Of a stretch of 64,000 nt of DNA, positions 16,951-26,059 are shown piece by piece. The stretch spans positions 1 to 64,000 of the forward strand of contig JBBEAX010000085.1 in the NCBI GenBank assembly GCA_040882645.1, given 5' to 3'. This stretch comes from JAUYIV01 sp040882645 (GTDB lineage: Bacteria > Actinomycetota > Acidimicrobiia > Spongiisociales > UBA11373). The position numbers were made by a program, and so were the translations under genes. How positions within the stretch are numbered: the stretch's first letter is position 1; each line of letters begins with the position of its first letter. The notes below the pieces were generated by a model, which did not search any database, was not told where the DNA came from, and saw nothing but the letters and a program-made list of their open reading frames with translations.

Positions 16951-17433
16951 CTATTGGCCGTTGGCCGCCGACGGGGTGCCGTCGACGGGCACCACTTCAG
17001 ATCGACGGTGGGCCGAAGGGTCGGGGCATCGCAGCGACTCGAGGGTGGCCAGCTCGGATTCGAGCGTTTCGAGTCGGCGAGCCAGGTTGCCTCCGGCGGG
17101 AGTCCGATCGACTCCCAACACCTGCAGCCGGGTGAGTTCGTCTTCGGCTTCGGCGAGCTCCTCGGTCAAGGCCTCGATCCGGGCGGCGCTGTCGGGATTC
17201 CCTGCGGCCGCAGCCGATACCTGCTCCATGGCAGCCTGGTAGGCCATCTCGGCCTCGACCAGCCGATCCATCGCGCTGGAGAGATCCTGGTCGCGCGCGG
17301 CCAGCCGGAGCTTCCAGTCCGACGCATCTTCCGGGCCGGGCCGCCGCCCCCGCCCCAGCAGGAATCCGACGGCAATGCCGAGAACGGCGGCGCCCGCGCC
17401 TATCCCGATCTGAATGATGAGTGCCTCTTCCAC
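16951..17433 (-). CDS. Membrane-anchored coiled-coil protein
   Basis: The GTG start has GGAGG nine bases upstream and gives a 160-residue protein beginning VEEALIIQIGIG. One transmembrane helix (about 5-28) is followed by Arg-rich sequence and then a Glu/Ala/Leu coiled coil (about 45-135). A longer frame upstream to 17574 lacks a ribosome site. The family is not known. It lies 49 bp downstream of the larger coiled-coil HhH gene and shares its plan, so both may act in the same membrane-associated assembly. Confidence 0.7.
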   Translation of the reverse strand: MEEALIIQIGIGAGAAVLGIAVGFLLGRGRRPGPEDASDWKLRLAARDQDLSSAMDRLVEAEMAYQAAMEQVSAAAAGNPDSAARIEALTEELAEAEDELTRLQVLGVDRTPAGGNLARRLETLESELATLESLRCPDPSAHRRSEVVPVDGTPSAANGQ

Positions 17434-17482
17434 CAGTCGCAGCCTCCATTGGGACGGAGCCGGCTCGATGGAGCCGCTCACC

Positions 17483-19219
17483 TCATCCGGCGAGCTCTCG
17501 CGCCTGCTCGATCCAGCGGTCGTCGAGGATGCGCCTGCCATAAACGGGAAGAGCAGCACCCACCAGCTCCACATCTTGGTCGGTGAACTGCGCTATCCGG
17601 CGGAATTCGGTGATTCCCATCCCGTGAAGGATGTCCCGGATCTTCGGGCCGATCCCACGGATGAGTGTCAGGTCGTCAGGGCCGGTCCTCTCCGGAGGAC
17701 TCGTGAACCGAGAGATCAGAAGTTCCTTCTCCTCGACCACCACTCGCAGCCGGGCGATCCGCTCGAGGAGCGGTGCCGTCGCCGACTCCACTGCCGTCGC
17801 CAGTCGCTCGCGCAGCAGGCGATCCCACTCGGCGTAGGTGCGGGTTGCGGCCTCCTTCTTGGGCTGTTCAGCGGCGTCGAGGGAGATCCGCCGTTGCATG
17901 CGGGCCGAGCGTTCCCGCTCGGTGGCGAGGGTCCCCTTCACTCGTTCGAGCTCTCCCCGCAGAGCCGCCGCCTCGTCGTGTCGCTCCAGTTCGACGATCC
18001 GCGTGCGGGCCTCGGTGAGGGCGGATTGGAGTCCCTCTAGATGCTCGAGAGCGGCGAGGGCCTCGCCGTGCGCACCCTGAACCCCTATCAGATCTCGCTC
18101 GGCGCGGGCCAGCGCGGAAACAGCGTCGTCCCTGGCCTCGGCAACCGCCTTCACCTCGTCCTCCAGCTGCACGATGCGCCGCTCCCGCGCTTCTACCTCG
18201 ACATAGAGGCGCTCCATCGAGCCGATCTTGTCGTTGAGTCGGCGGAGCTCGGAGTCGCGGGCCGCCGACAGCGCGGCCAGGCGAGCCTCGAGGTCGGCGA
18301 TCTGCGCGTCGCGAACCACCAGGCGGGCAACACCTCGATCGGTCTCCCGGGCGGCCCGTTCGAACTCGGCTGCCCGAGCCGTCTGACGAGCGACCTCCGC
18401 GGCGGCCGCGGCGACGCGGCGATCGGCCTCCTCCCGGATCTCCTCGATGGACAGCCGCATCCGATCGGCTTCACTGCGCGCCGTCGCCAACTCCGCTCGG
18501 AGGCTCGCCTGCGACCGTTCGTCGACGCCAAGGCGAAGCGTGAGCTCCGCGATCTGATGACGCAAATGCGCTGCCTCCACATCCGCCTCGGGCAGGGGGA
18601 TGGCGGCAACGGCGGTCTCGAGCTCGGTAATGCGAGCCGTCGCCGCCGCCAGCTCGTTTTCGAGGAGGAGGTGATCGGCGCGAGAGCCGAGGCTTTCGGC
18701 CACTTCGAGACGGTGGCGAAGAACCCGCTCGGCGGCAGCATGAGTGGCGACGGCATTGCGCATCTCGGCCAGCTCAGCGTCGAGGCGCACCGGAGGGGTC
18801 GCCCTGGCCGAAGCGGCGCGTTCGGTCTCGAGATGAGCGACCTGTTGCCCCGCGGACTCGAGCTGGGAGCGGAGGGCGGAGATCTCCGCGTCGGCGCCAG
18901 CGAGGGCGTCGCGAACGTCGTCTGCGCCGGCTTCGAGGAGCAGTGCTTCTCGCTCAGATGCATCGAGGCGGCGTCTCAGCGCGTCGGCGTCGGCCCTCAC
19001 CTGGGCGAGGAGCGCAGCCGCGGCTCCAGCCGACCAGGCAGCCTCGCGCTCGCCTGCGGACACGACCTGGGTGGGTGGAGGTACTCGAGGCTCTCCGGGC
19101 GGCATCGGAGGCGGGCCGGCGCGGTGCCTTCTCCGGCGCGACCGCAGGTAGAGGATCGAGAAGCCGCCGAGGAGCACGACTGCGGCTGCTGCAATGGCGA
19201 TCGAGGCGTCCACGGGCAC
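17483..19219 (-). CDS. Long membrane-anchored coiled-coil protein with C-terminal HhH domain
   Basis: The product (578 residues from the GTG at 19219) has one N-terminal membrane helix and an Arg-rich segment. It then has about 400 residues of Ala/Glu/Arg heptad-like sequence predicted as coiled coil. The last 65 residues contain LIRGIGPKIRDILHGMGI, a helix-hairpin-helix motif like that in DNA-binding domains and in the L21-associated domain. It may tether DNA or another polymer to the membrane, but that is inference. The start is uncertain: 19213 is another GTG. The opposite strand carries a long open frame that is a codon-bias shadow. Confidence 0.75.
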   Translation of the reverse strand: MPVDASIAIAAAAVVLLGGFSILYLRSRRRRHRAGPPPMPPGEPRVPPPTQVVSAGEREAAWSAGAAAALLAQVRADADALRRRLDASEREALLLEAGADDVRDALAGADAEISALRSQLESAGQQVAHLETERAASARATPPVRLDAELAEMRNAVATHAAAERVLRHRLEVAESLGSRADHLLLENELAAATARITELETAVAAIPLPEADVEAAHLRHQIAELTLRLGVDERSQASLRAELATARSEADRMRLSIEEIREEADRRVAAAAAEVARQTARAAEFERAARETDRGVARLVVRDAQIADLEARLAALSAARDSELRRLNDKIGSMERLYVEVEARERRIVQLEDEVKAVAEARDDAVSALARAERDLIGVQGAHGEALAALEHLEGLQSALTEARTRIVELERHDEAAALRGELERVKGTLATERERSARMQRRISLDAAEQPKKEAATRTYAEWDRLLRERLATAVESATAPLLERIARLRVVVEEKELLISRFTSPPERTGPDDLTLIRGIGPKIRDILHGMGITEFRRIAQFTDQDVELVGAALPVYGRRILDDRWIEQARELAG

Positions 19220-19275
19220 GGGCCGAGTGTACGGAACCCGCCCGCAGCCGGGGTGGGCGGAGTAGCTTCGGACGA

Positions 19276-19770
19276 ATGCGGGTGCGCCTGGCGACGCGGT
19301 CTGACCTTCTGGCGATCGGGAGGGTCGCCGATGCGGCGGCATGGGAGACTTACTCCGGCCTTCTCAAGCCCGATACGATCGCCCGCCTACTGTCGCTCCA
19401 GTATTCGCCCGCCGCGGTACGGCGTCGTCTTCTTCGGGGCGGGATTCGAGTGGCGGATGCCGGTAGCGCGGGAATACTCGGCTTCGCCGACGCCGATGTC
19501 GGTCCTGGGCAGATCCGTCTGGGTGCAATCTCCACCGAACCGGCCTACCGGCGGAGCGGGGTCGCCAAGGCGTTGCTGGCGTCGGTACGGGCGTCCCACC
19601 CGGGACATCCGGTCTGCGCCGACGTGCTGCTCGGGAATCTCGATGGTGAACGCTTCTACGAGTCGGAGGGCTTCGCGCCCGGCGAGGTGATCGAGGGGCG
19701 TCTGTTCGACGAGGAGGTTGTCGAGAGACGGTGGTGGCTTGCCCCCCCGACCAGGGGCGCATCAGCCTGA
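19276..19770 (+). CDS. GNAT-family N-acetyltransferase
   Basis: This 164-residue protein begins MRVRLATRSDL, a typical GNAT first strand. The acetyl-CoA-binding loop is in RRSGVAKALL (about 95-104), followed by a late ERFYESEGF block that is standard in the family. Its acceptor is unknown. The gene is divergent from the coiled-coil HhH gene, and 31 bp precede the adenosine deaminase start, so the two plus-strand genes are probably co-transcribed. Confidence 0.85.
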   Translation: MRVRLATRSDLLAIGRVADAAAWETYSGLLKPDTIARLLSLQYSPAAVRRRLLRGGIRVADAGSAGILGFADADVGPGQIRLGAISTEPAYRRSGVAKALLASVRASHPGHPVCADVLLGNLDGERFYESEGFAPGEVIEGRLFDEEVVERRWWLAPPTRGASA

Positions 19771-19801
19771 TCGTTCCGTGATCTGGCTAGATTCTCGCCC
19801 C

Positions 19802-20836
19802 ATGCCAGATTTACTCAGGTTGCCCAAGGTCGTGCTCCACGACCATCTCGACGGCGGAGTCAGGCCGCAGACCATGATCGACCTGGCGCCCGCCGTCGGC
19901 TACCGCGACCTCCCGTCCACCGATCCGGATCTCCTCAAGCAGGCTCTGTTTCAGGGCGAAGCCAAGTCACTCGAGGAGTACCTCGCCGCCTTCCGGCACA
20001 CCTTTGGGGTCATGCAGACTCCGGAGGCGATGCGTCGCGTGGCCTTCGAGTCGGTCGAGGACCTGGCAGCTGAAGGAGTGGTCTACGCCGAGATCAGGTT
20101 TGCACCCAGCCTCCATCTGCGGGCGGGCATGACTCGGGGCGAGGCGATTGCCGCAGTGCTGGAGGGTTTCGCCGCCGCCGAACAGGCGTTCGGCGTGCCG
20201 GCGCGGGCGATCATCGACGTGATGAGACAGGATTCCGACTCGACGGATGTGGCGGCGGCGGCAGTGGAGTTCGTGGGACGCGGTGTCGTTGCGATCGACC
20301 TGGCCGGCCCCGAGGAAGGGAATCCGGCGGCCGGCCATTCCAGGGCGATCGAATTGGGGCGATCCGGCGGGTTGCACGTCACGATTCATGCCGGGGAAGG
20401 GGCCGGGGTCGATTCGATCGCCGGAGCCCTGGCCATCGGCGCCGAGCGGATCGGCCACGGAGCTCGGATCATCGAAGACACCAAGTGCGATTCCGGGGAC
20501 ATCGTCGCCATGGGGGAGGTGGCCACTGAGGTGCACGATCGCCGCATCCCCCTGGAGCTGTGCCCGACATCCAACCTCCACACCAAGATGTACCCGACGG
20601 CAGCCGATCATCCGTTCGGGGCGCTCTATCGCGCCGGATTCGTGACGACCCTCAACACCGACAATCGGTTGATGAGCGGGATCGACATGACCCACGAGTT
20701 CGAAGTGATCGAACAGCACCATGGGTTCGAGGAGAAGGACTTCCGCAGAGTGACCCTGGCCGCCGTCGACGCCGCATTCTGCGACGAAGAGACTCGGGAG
20801 CGGGTTCGGGCGCGTGTCGAAGCCGGCTACCAGTAA
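19802..20836 (+). CDS. add: Adenosine deaminase
   Basis: The enzyme converts adenosine (and deoxyadenosine) to inosine with release of ammonia, in cytoplasmic purine salvage. Metal ligands H13 and H15 lie in HDHLDGG; HAGEG (196-200) carries a third His and the catalytic Glu; a GHG follows, then NTDN near the C-terminus. The NTDN form, rather than NTDD, is common in actinobacterial members. Length 344 residues is normal. It follows the GNAT gene closely and is convergent with the hydrolase gene. Confidence 0.93.
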   Translation: MPDLLRLPKVVLHDHLDGGVRPQTMIDLAPAVGYRDLPSTDPDLLKQALFQGEAKSLEEYLAAFRHTFGVMQTPEAMRRVAFESVEDLAAEGVVYAEIRFAPSLHLRAGMTRGEAIAAVLEGFAAAEQAFGVPARAIIDVMRQDSDSTDVAAAAVEFVGRGVVAIDLAGPEEGNPAAGHSRAIELGRSGGLHVTIHAGEGAGVDSIAGALAIGAERIGHGARIIEDTKCDSGDIVAMGEVATEVHDRRIPLELCPTSNLHTKMYPTAADHPFGALYRAGFVTTLNTDNRLMSGIDMTHEFEVIEQHHGFEEKDFRRVTLAAVDAAFCDEETRERVRARVEAGYQ

Positions 20837-20846
20837 CTCGAGCGAC

Positions 20847-21650
20847 CTACTGGGACTCGATCCAGGCTGCCACGGTGTCGATGGCGGTCACGCCGCCCTC
20901 CTCGTTGAAGCTCTCATGGCGGAAGGACGGGAAGAGCACCCGGCGCACCCCCGGCAGCCCGCCGAGAGGGGCGCTGATCGGTGGGGGGACAATGGAGTCG
21001 GCGCCGCCATGGATAACCAGCGTCGGGATCCTCAACTCAGCCACTCGAGTTCGTACCCGGCCGGCAGCCAGGAGTGCCTCCCGCCCCAGCCCGAGGGTGG
21101 TGCTGTGGTGGTTGAGCGGGTCGGCGAAGTACCGCTCCCCCACGGTCGTGTCTCGGGATAGGCGAGAACCATCGAGGCCGTTCGCAATCTCCTTGTTGGG
21201 AACCAGCTGTCCGAGGATCCGCGCCGCGATCTTCTTGTAGACCGGCATGGCAGAATCGATGGCCGGCGCCGAGAGCACCAGCAGATCGGGCTGGGGCCGG
21301 TCCGAGAGCGCATACGAGGCGGCTATCAGACCCCCGAGTGAGTGACCCAGCAGCACCACCGGAACGCCCAGGAGCCGAGCGCCATCGATGTCGCCAACCA
21401 GGTCGTCGAGGTAGTCGTCCCATCGATCCAGTGCGGCGCGTCGTCCGCCTGACCGGCCGAAGCCTCGCAGATCCGTGGCCCGCACATCGTGTCCCCGGGC
21501 TGCCAACCCTGCGCCCACGTGCTCGTAGCGACCCGAATGCTCGGCGAGTCCGTGGACGAGCACGACCGCGGACCGAGGCTCGGGAACGGCTGCCCAATGC
21601 CTGGTGAAGAGCTCGAGGCCATCGTGCCCGGCCCGCGAACCGGTCGTCAT
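20847..21650 (-). CDS. Alpha/beta hydrolase, monoacylglycerol lipase-like
   Basis: The 267-residue enzyme has the nucleophile elbow GHSLGG (S104), an oxyanion HG-containing LVHGLAEHSGRY block, an Asp in HGGADSIV (near 218) and a His in FRHESFNEE (near 246). This is a complete Ser-His-Asp triad in the pattern of monoacylglycerol lipases. It would hydrolyse lipid esters in the cytoplasm. It is the last gene of the glycine cleavage operon, its ATG overlapping the gcvPB stop, but a functional link to glycine is not evident. Confidence 0.88.
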   Translation of the reverse strand: MTTGSRAGHDGLELFTRHWAAVPEPRSAVVLVHGLAEHSGRYEHVGAGLAARGHDVRATDLRGFGRSGGRRAALDRWDDYLDDLVGDIDGARLLGVPVVLLGHSLGGLIAASYALSDRPQPDLLVLSAPAIDSAMPVYKKIAARILGQLVPNKEIANGLDGSRLSRDTTVGERYFADPLNHHSTTLGLGREALLAAGRVRTRVAELRIPTLVIHGGADSIVPPPISAPLGGLPGVRRVLFPSFRHESFNEEGGVTAIDTVAAWIESQ

Positions 21651-23140
21651 GATTCGCGCTCCATGTCCCAGGTGAGAACCGGCTTGCGGGCTGCGAGCGC
21701 GTCGTCGGGTCGTGACACCGGAGTTTGGTGCGGGGCATGGTGGAGGGATTCCGCATCGGTGGCGGCGAGGCGGGCGATCGCGAGCAACGCCTCGGCAATG
21801 GCCTCGACTGTCTCCGGGGACTCGGTCTCGGTGGGTTCGATCATCAACGCTTCGTCGACGATCAGGGGGAAGTAGACGGTCGGGGCGTGGATCCCGTGGT
21901 CGAGGAGGGCCTTGGCGACGTCCATCGCCCGCACGCCGGTGCGCCGTTTGAGATCGGCCGCCGAGGCGACGAACTCATGCATGCAGGGTGCCGGATAAGG
22001 AATCTCGTAAGGCCCGGCCACGAGACTGGCGAGATACCGGGCGTTGAGCACCGACCGCTCGGCGACCCGCCGCAGTCCCGACCCACCCAGTGCCCGCATG
22101 TAGGTCAGCGCTCGCAGCACGACGAGGAAGTTGCCGTGGTTGCCATGAACCCGCCCGATCGAGGCCGCCGGCGTTTCCCACTCCAGCCGGTCGGCGCCTC
22201 GCCGGGGCAGCGGCCCGGGGAGGAACTGCACCAACCGATCGACCACGGCCACCGGTCCTGACCCCGGCCCGCCTCCGCCGTGCGGAGTGGCGAAAGTCTT
22301 GTGAAGATTGGAATGGACGATGTCGAAGCCCATGTCCCCGGGGCGCGCAACCCCGAGGATGGCGTTGAGGTTGGCGCCGTCGTAGTAGACCAGGCCGTCG
22401 ACTTCGTGGATGAGGCGAGCCATCTCGACGATGTCCGCCTCGAAGAGACCCAAAGTGTTGGGGTTGGTGAGCATCAGGCCGGCGACGTCATCGTTCACGG
22501 CGGCTCGAAAGGCCTCCAGGTCGACCATGCCCCGATCGTCACTGGGAAGGTCGGCCACCTGGTACCCGGCGAGGGTCACCGACGCCGGATTGGTGCCGTG
22601 GGCCGAATCCGGGATGAGGATGGTTCCCGGTCGTCGACCCTGGGCGCGGTGGTAGGCGCGCATGATCAGCAGGCCGGTCAATTCTCCGGCGGCGCCGGCA
22701 GGGGGCTGGAAGGTGGCCCGAGTCATCCCGGTGAGCCGGCAGAGGATCTCCTCGGCCTCGAGCAGCACCGCCAGAGCACCTTGTGCCGTGTGGGCCGGCT
22801 GCGACGGATGCAGGTTGCGAAAGGCGGGATGCTCCGCCGCCCAGTCGCACACCTTCGGGTTGTACTTCATGGTGCACGAGCCAAGTGGGTACGCCCCGAG
22901 ATCCACCGCGAAGTTGCGGTGCGCCAGCCGGGTGAAGTGCGCCACCAGGTCCCGCTCTGCCACCTCCGGCAGCGGCGGCGGCGTCGATGCCATCTCGGGG
23001 TGATCGAGGTTCAAATTGGGTACATCGAGTGCCGGCAGCGACCATGCTCGCCTCCCCGGGGAGGACAGGGCCTGCAGGGTCGGCTCTGTGCCGCCGCCCA
23101 TCAGCGGAATCGACGTGGCCCGACCGCCGGCTTCAGCCAT
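21647..23140 (-). CDS. gcvPB: Glycine dehydrogenase (decarboxylating) subunit 2
   Basis: This is the P-protein subunit that binds PLP and decarboxylates glycine, passing the aminomethyl group to lipoylated GcvH. The PLP lysine is K281 in HSNLHKTF, followed by a glycine-rich HGGGGPGSG. Length 497 residues is typical for the split form. The ATG overlaps the gcvPA stop region by 8 bp, so the two subunits are made together. The frame extends upstream of this ATG, but only through gcvPA coding sequence. Confidence 0.95.
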   Translation of the reverse strand: MAEAGGRATSIPLMGGGTEPTLQALSSPGRRAWSLPALDVPNLNLDHPEMASTPPPLPEVAERDLVAHFTRLAHRNFAVDLGAYPLGSCTMKYNPKVCDWAAEHPAFRNLHPSQPAHTAQGALAVLLEAEEILCRLTGMTRATFQPPAGAAGELTGLLIMRAYHRAQGRRPGTILIPDSAHGTNPASVTLAGYQVADLPSDDRGMVDLEAFRAAVNDDVAGLMLTNPNTLGLFEADIVEMARLIHEVDGLVYYDGANLNAILGVARPGDMGFDIVHSNLHKTFATPHGGGGPGSGPVAVVDRLVQFLPGPLPRRGADRLEWETPAASIGRVHGNHGNFLVVLRALTYMRALGGSGLRRVAERSVLNARYLASLVAGPYEIPYPAPCMHEFVASAADLKRRTGVRAMDVAKALLDHGIHAPTVYFPLIVDEALMIEPTETESPETVEAIAEALLAIARLAATDAESLHHAPHQTPVSRPDDALAARKPVLTWDMERES

Positions 23141-24467
23141 CGGCGAGCACCTCCCCCAGTGCCTCGGCATATCCGTCGAGTTCGGCCCGGGTGCGCTTCT
23201 CGGTGACGGCGACCAGCAGCCCTCCCGGGAACTCCGGGTAGTGGTCGGACAGAGGGATCCCGGCGAGGAATCCCCGCTCGGCCATCGCCGCGATGGCGTC
23301 ATGCGGATCGATGGGCAGCAGCACAGGGAACTCTCGCCCGAAGGGAGCGTCGACCGCAAGGTGAACGCCGCGGATACCGGCGAGACGGTCCGCCAGGTAT
23401 CGCGCCTTCAGCATCGACTGCCGGCCGACCTCGGCGAGCCCGTGCGGCCCGAGCCAGGCGAGGTGGATCGCGGCTGCGATCGCGTTCAGGGTCTGGTTCG
23501 TGCAGATGTTCGACGACGCCTTTTCTCGGCGAATGTCCTGCTCCCGGGTCCGGAGCGTCAGGGTGTAGGCGTGCCGGCCCTCCTTGTCGACAGTGGCGCC
23601 GACCAGGCGTCCCGGGATACGGCGGAGCAACTCCATCGTGGTGGCAAAGATGCCGACGACGGGGCCCCCAAAGGACATCGGATTGCCGAGCGGCTGCCCC
23701 TCGGCGAACGCGATGTCACAACCGGCCGCGCCCGGGGTGCGGAGCACACCCAACAGCATGGGATCGATCTCGGCGATGGCCAGGGCACCGCTGTCCCCGG
23801 CGACCTTCACCGCCGCGTCGTAGTCCTCGATCACCCCGAGAGTGTTTGGCTGCGAGAACACCACCGCCGCGGGCTCCGGAACGGCATCCGCCGCCCATGC
23901 GGTGCGGCCGCCGACCATCGGATGTTCCACGACTTCCAGCTCTCGTGCCCGGGCGAACGTCGCGATCATCTCGCGGGTATGCGGATGCACTCCCCGCGAA
24001 ACCCACACTCCCTTGCGCCCGGTGTGACCAACTGCCAGGTTCACCGCCTCGAGTCCCGCCGATGCGCCGTCGTAGAGAGATGCGTTGGCCGCGGGCAGGC
24101 CGGTGAGGTTGGCGATCATCGACTGGTACTCGAACATTGCCTGGAGGACCCCCTGGGCCACCTCGGGCTGATAGGGGGTGTAGGAGGTGACGAACTCGGG
24201 GCGCATGGTGAGCGCCCTGACCACCGGGGGGAGGTGATGGTCGTAGATCCCTCCGCCGGCGAAACAGATCAGCCCTGGCGTGTTCATGGCACCGAGGGCG
24301 TCGACGTGGCGCATGACCTCCAACTCGGAGAGAGGCTCGGGAAGCCCCAGGTCGTCGTCGACAAGGACATCACCCGGCAGGTGGGCGAACAGGTCGGAAG
24401 GTTGGTCGAACCCGAGCGCGGACAGCATTCGGGAGACATCGGCCTCGGTATGCGGGGTGAAGTCCAT
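23133..24467 (-). CDS. gcvPA: Glycine dehydrogenase (decarboxylating) subunit 1
   Basis: This is the partner subunit of the split P-protein, related to the N-terminal half of one-chain GcvP. The 444-residue chain starts MDFTPHTEADV and contains TSYTPYQPEVAQG and FANLTGLP-like blocks characteristic of the subunit. Its start codon shares one base with the gcvT stop (TGATG). The split arrangement differs from the single gcvB gene of mycobacteria. Confidence 0.94.
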   Translation of the reverse strand: MDFTPHTEADVSRMLSALGFDQPSDLFAHLPGDVLVDDDLGLPEPLSELEVMRHVDALGAMNTPGLICFAGGGIYDHHLPPVVRALTMRPEFVTSYTPYQPEVAQGVLQAMFEYQSMIANLTGLPAANASLYDGASAGLEAVNLAVGHTGRKGVWVSRGVHPHTREMIATFARARELEVVEHPMVGGRTAWAADAVPEPAAVVFSQPNTLGVIEDYDAAVKVAGDSGALAIAEIDPMLLGVLRTPGAAGCDIAFAEGQPLGNPMSFGGPVVGIFATTMELLRRIPGRLVGATVDKEGRHAYTLTLRTREQDIRREKASSNICTNQTLNAIAAAIHLAWLGPHGLAEVGRQSMLKARYLADRLAGIRGVHLAVDAPFGREFPVLLPIDPHDAIAAMAERGFLAGIPLSDHYPEFPGGLLVAVTEKRTRAELDGYAEALGEVLADG

Positions 24468-25510
24468 CAGGTCACCAGAAACGGAGGATCGACCCTCGAC
24501 GCCTCGACCCACTCGCCCCGGATCTCGACCTCTACCGGTCCATCGCCCTCACCCGGGTCGGGGCTGAGGAATCCCATCCCGATGCCGACTTCGAGGGTGG
24601 GGCTGAAGTTGCCGCTGCTGACTGTGCCTGCGGACCTACCCGACCGCAGGCCGTACCCGTGGCGCGGCACCCGCCGATCGCCGAGGGCGAATCCCACCAG
24701 CCGCTTGGGCAGGCCCTGCTCTCGTTGGCGGAGGAGAGCATCTTTCCCGATGAAGTCGTGGTCCCAACCGACGACCCACTCGAGCCCTGCCTCCAGTGGG
24801 GTGGTTTCACGGTCCAGGTCCTGACCCCAGAGCGGGTACCCCATCTCGAGGCGGAGCGTGTCCCGCGCCCCCAGGCCGCACGGCTCGGCTCCGGCGGCGA
24901 TGAGCCGCTCGAGCACATCGGTGGCTTCCGAGGCCGCGACCAGGACCTCGGCCCCCTTCTCTCCCGTGTATCCAGTACCTGCGGTGATGATGGCCCCCGG
25001 TTGGATCACCCGGAAGCGCCCGGGATGCGCCCCGATCGCCTGATCGAGCACGCCGGCGCTCTGGGGACCCTGCACGGCAAGCAGGGCAGTGCCCTCCCTG
25101 ATGTCCTCGACGGTGGTGGCACCGTCGGCTTCGGCGACGAATTGGGCGATCACTTCGTCGGCATTGCCGGCGTTGGGGAGCACGATGAAGTCGTCCGGAG
25201 CCAGCCACCACACGATGATGTCGTCCACCACTCCCCCGGCCTCCCCGAGGAGCATCGTGTATTGGGCACGCCCGGGCTCGACCCGGTCGATGTCGTTGCA
25301 GAGCAGCGCGGAGACCAGGTCCCGCGCCCGAGGGCCTTGCAACCTGAAGCGGCCGAGGTGGGATACATCGAACACCCCACAAGTGGTACGCACCGCCCGA
25401 TGCTCGGCGAGGGTTCCCTGGTACTGCAGCGGCATAAACCATCCGCCAAAGTCGGTGAAACGGGCTCCCAGGCGCTCGTGAGCCTCGTGCAGCGATGATC
25501 GGGCGGCCAC
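24467..25510 (-). CDS. gcvT: Aminomethyltransferase (glycine cleavage T-protein)
   Basis: GcvT releases ammonia from the GcvH-bound intermediate and passes the one-carbon unit to tetrahydrofolate. The 347 residues show FTDFGGWFMPLQY near the start, FDVSHLGR, NDIDRV and a C-terminal barrel. The GTG at 25510 gives VAARSSLHEAHER. An in-frame TTG at 25537 lies in repeat DNA and is less likely. gcvT leads the gcvT-gcvPA-gcvPB operon. I see no glycine riboswitch in the short leader. Confidence 0.94.
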   Translation of the reverse strand: MAARSSLHEAHERLGARFTDFGGWFMPLQYQGTLAEHRAVRTTCGVFDVSHLGRFRLQGPRARDLVSALLCNDIDRVEPGRAQYTMLLGEAGGVVDDIIVWWLAPDDFIVLPNAGNADEVIAQFVAEADGATTVEDIREGTALLAVQGPQSAGVLDQAIGAHPGRFRVIQPGAIITAGTGYTGEKGAEVLVAASEATDVLERLIAAGAEPCGLGARDTLRLEMGYPLWGQDLDRETTPLEAGLEWVVGWDHDFIGKDALLRQREQGLPKRLVGFALGDRRVPRHGYGLRSGRSAGTVSSGNFSPTLEVGIGMGFLSPDPGEGDGPVEVEIRGEWVEASRVDPPFLVT

Positions 25511-25522
25511 GAAACGCAGGTT

Positions 25523-25557
25523 AGAGCCAAGAATCAAGAATCAAGATTCAAGAGCCA
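25523..25557. repeat. AGCCAAGAATCAAG-type intergenic repeat
   Basis: Short units of the type CAAGAATCAAGA and GAGCC are iterated here, just upstream of gcvT. Related sequence occurs at 16368-16386 and 26643-26722, always between genes. Confidence 0.65.
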
Positions 25558-25595
25558 GGAAGGACGAGGGGGCCTCTCACGTCCGGATTCCTTCG

Positions 25596-25623
25596 AATTG
25601 CGAATCGCGAATTGCGAATCGCG
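25596..25623. repeat. Two tandem 14-bp units
   Basis: The 14-bp unit GAATTGCGAATCGC occurs twice head to tail, ending 4 bp before the stop of the gene at 25627. It is the only feature besides the preceding repeat in the 25511-25626 gap. Confidence 0.8.
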
Positions 25624-25626
25624 CTT

Positions 25627-26058
25627 CTAACCCGCTTCGCTTGCCCCCAGGTTCACCACGTCGACCGGGCCGGGGATCCTGGTGGGGGCCGGCGCCTCCT
25701 CGATGGCGTCAGGAGGCTCGAGGTCGTACTTGATGAGAAGGTGGAGGAAGTCACGCTGGTAGAAGATCTTGCAGTTGACATGGGGGTGGTTTTCGCGTAG
25801 AAGGCGAACCTTGCGGTTCTTCTTGGTGACGAGCTTCTGGTTCATCGTCGTTATCTCGATGAAGAGGTCCTCGTCGGGCAGGTAGAAGTCGGGGGTGAAC
25901 CACCCGACCGGTTCACCCTGGGCTTCGAACTCGATCGGGAACGACTTCGGCTCGTAGTCCCAGGTGATCCCGTAGAAGTCGAGGAGTCGGGCGAACTGTC
26001 GCTCGCTGTCGTGAGCGAACTCGACCAGGTCGGCCGGGGTCTGGAAGTCGACGGTCAG
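25627..26058 (-). CDS. Small conserved protein with nuclease-like TPDFYLP/EIT core, probable CTG start
   Basis: This 143-residue protein has SERQFARLLDFYGI, YEPKSFPIEF and then TPDFYLPDEDLFIEIT. That is the arrangement of small PD-(D/E)xK-fold proteins (D in TPDF, E in FIEIT), but with Thr where the usual Lys should be; Lys residues follow in QKLVTKKNRK. It may be an altered or inactive nuclease fold. The best start is a CTG at 26058 with GGAGG six bases upstream, directly after the MerR stop. A GTG at 26184 would add residues that merely read the MerR gene in another frame. It is co-transcribed with MerR. Confidence 0.72.
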   Translation of the reverse strand: MTVDFQTPADLVEFAHDSERQFARLLDFYGITWDYEPKSFPIEFEAQGEPVGWFTPDFYLPDEDLFIEITTMNQKLVTKKNRKVRLLRENHPHVNCKIFYQRDFLHLLIKYDLEPPDAIEEAPAPTRIPGPVDVVNLGASEAG

Positions 26059-26059
26059 G

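Noticed and set aside
18041..19690. Long plus-strand open frame opposite the coiled-coil HhH gene
   Set aside because: It is the reverse-complement shadow of a high-GC, Ala/Glu/Arg-rich gene and shows no protein motif.
23016..24824. 602-codon plus-strand frame across gcvPA and gcvPB
   Set aside because: It is antisense to well-identified glycine cleavage genes and has no recognisable domain.
25511..25626. Possible glycine riboswitch before gcvT
   Set aside because: The leader is too short and filled with simple repeats; no paired aptamer core is visible.
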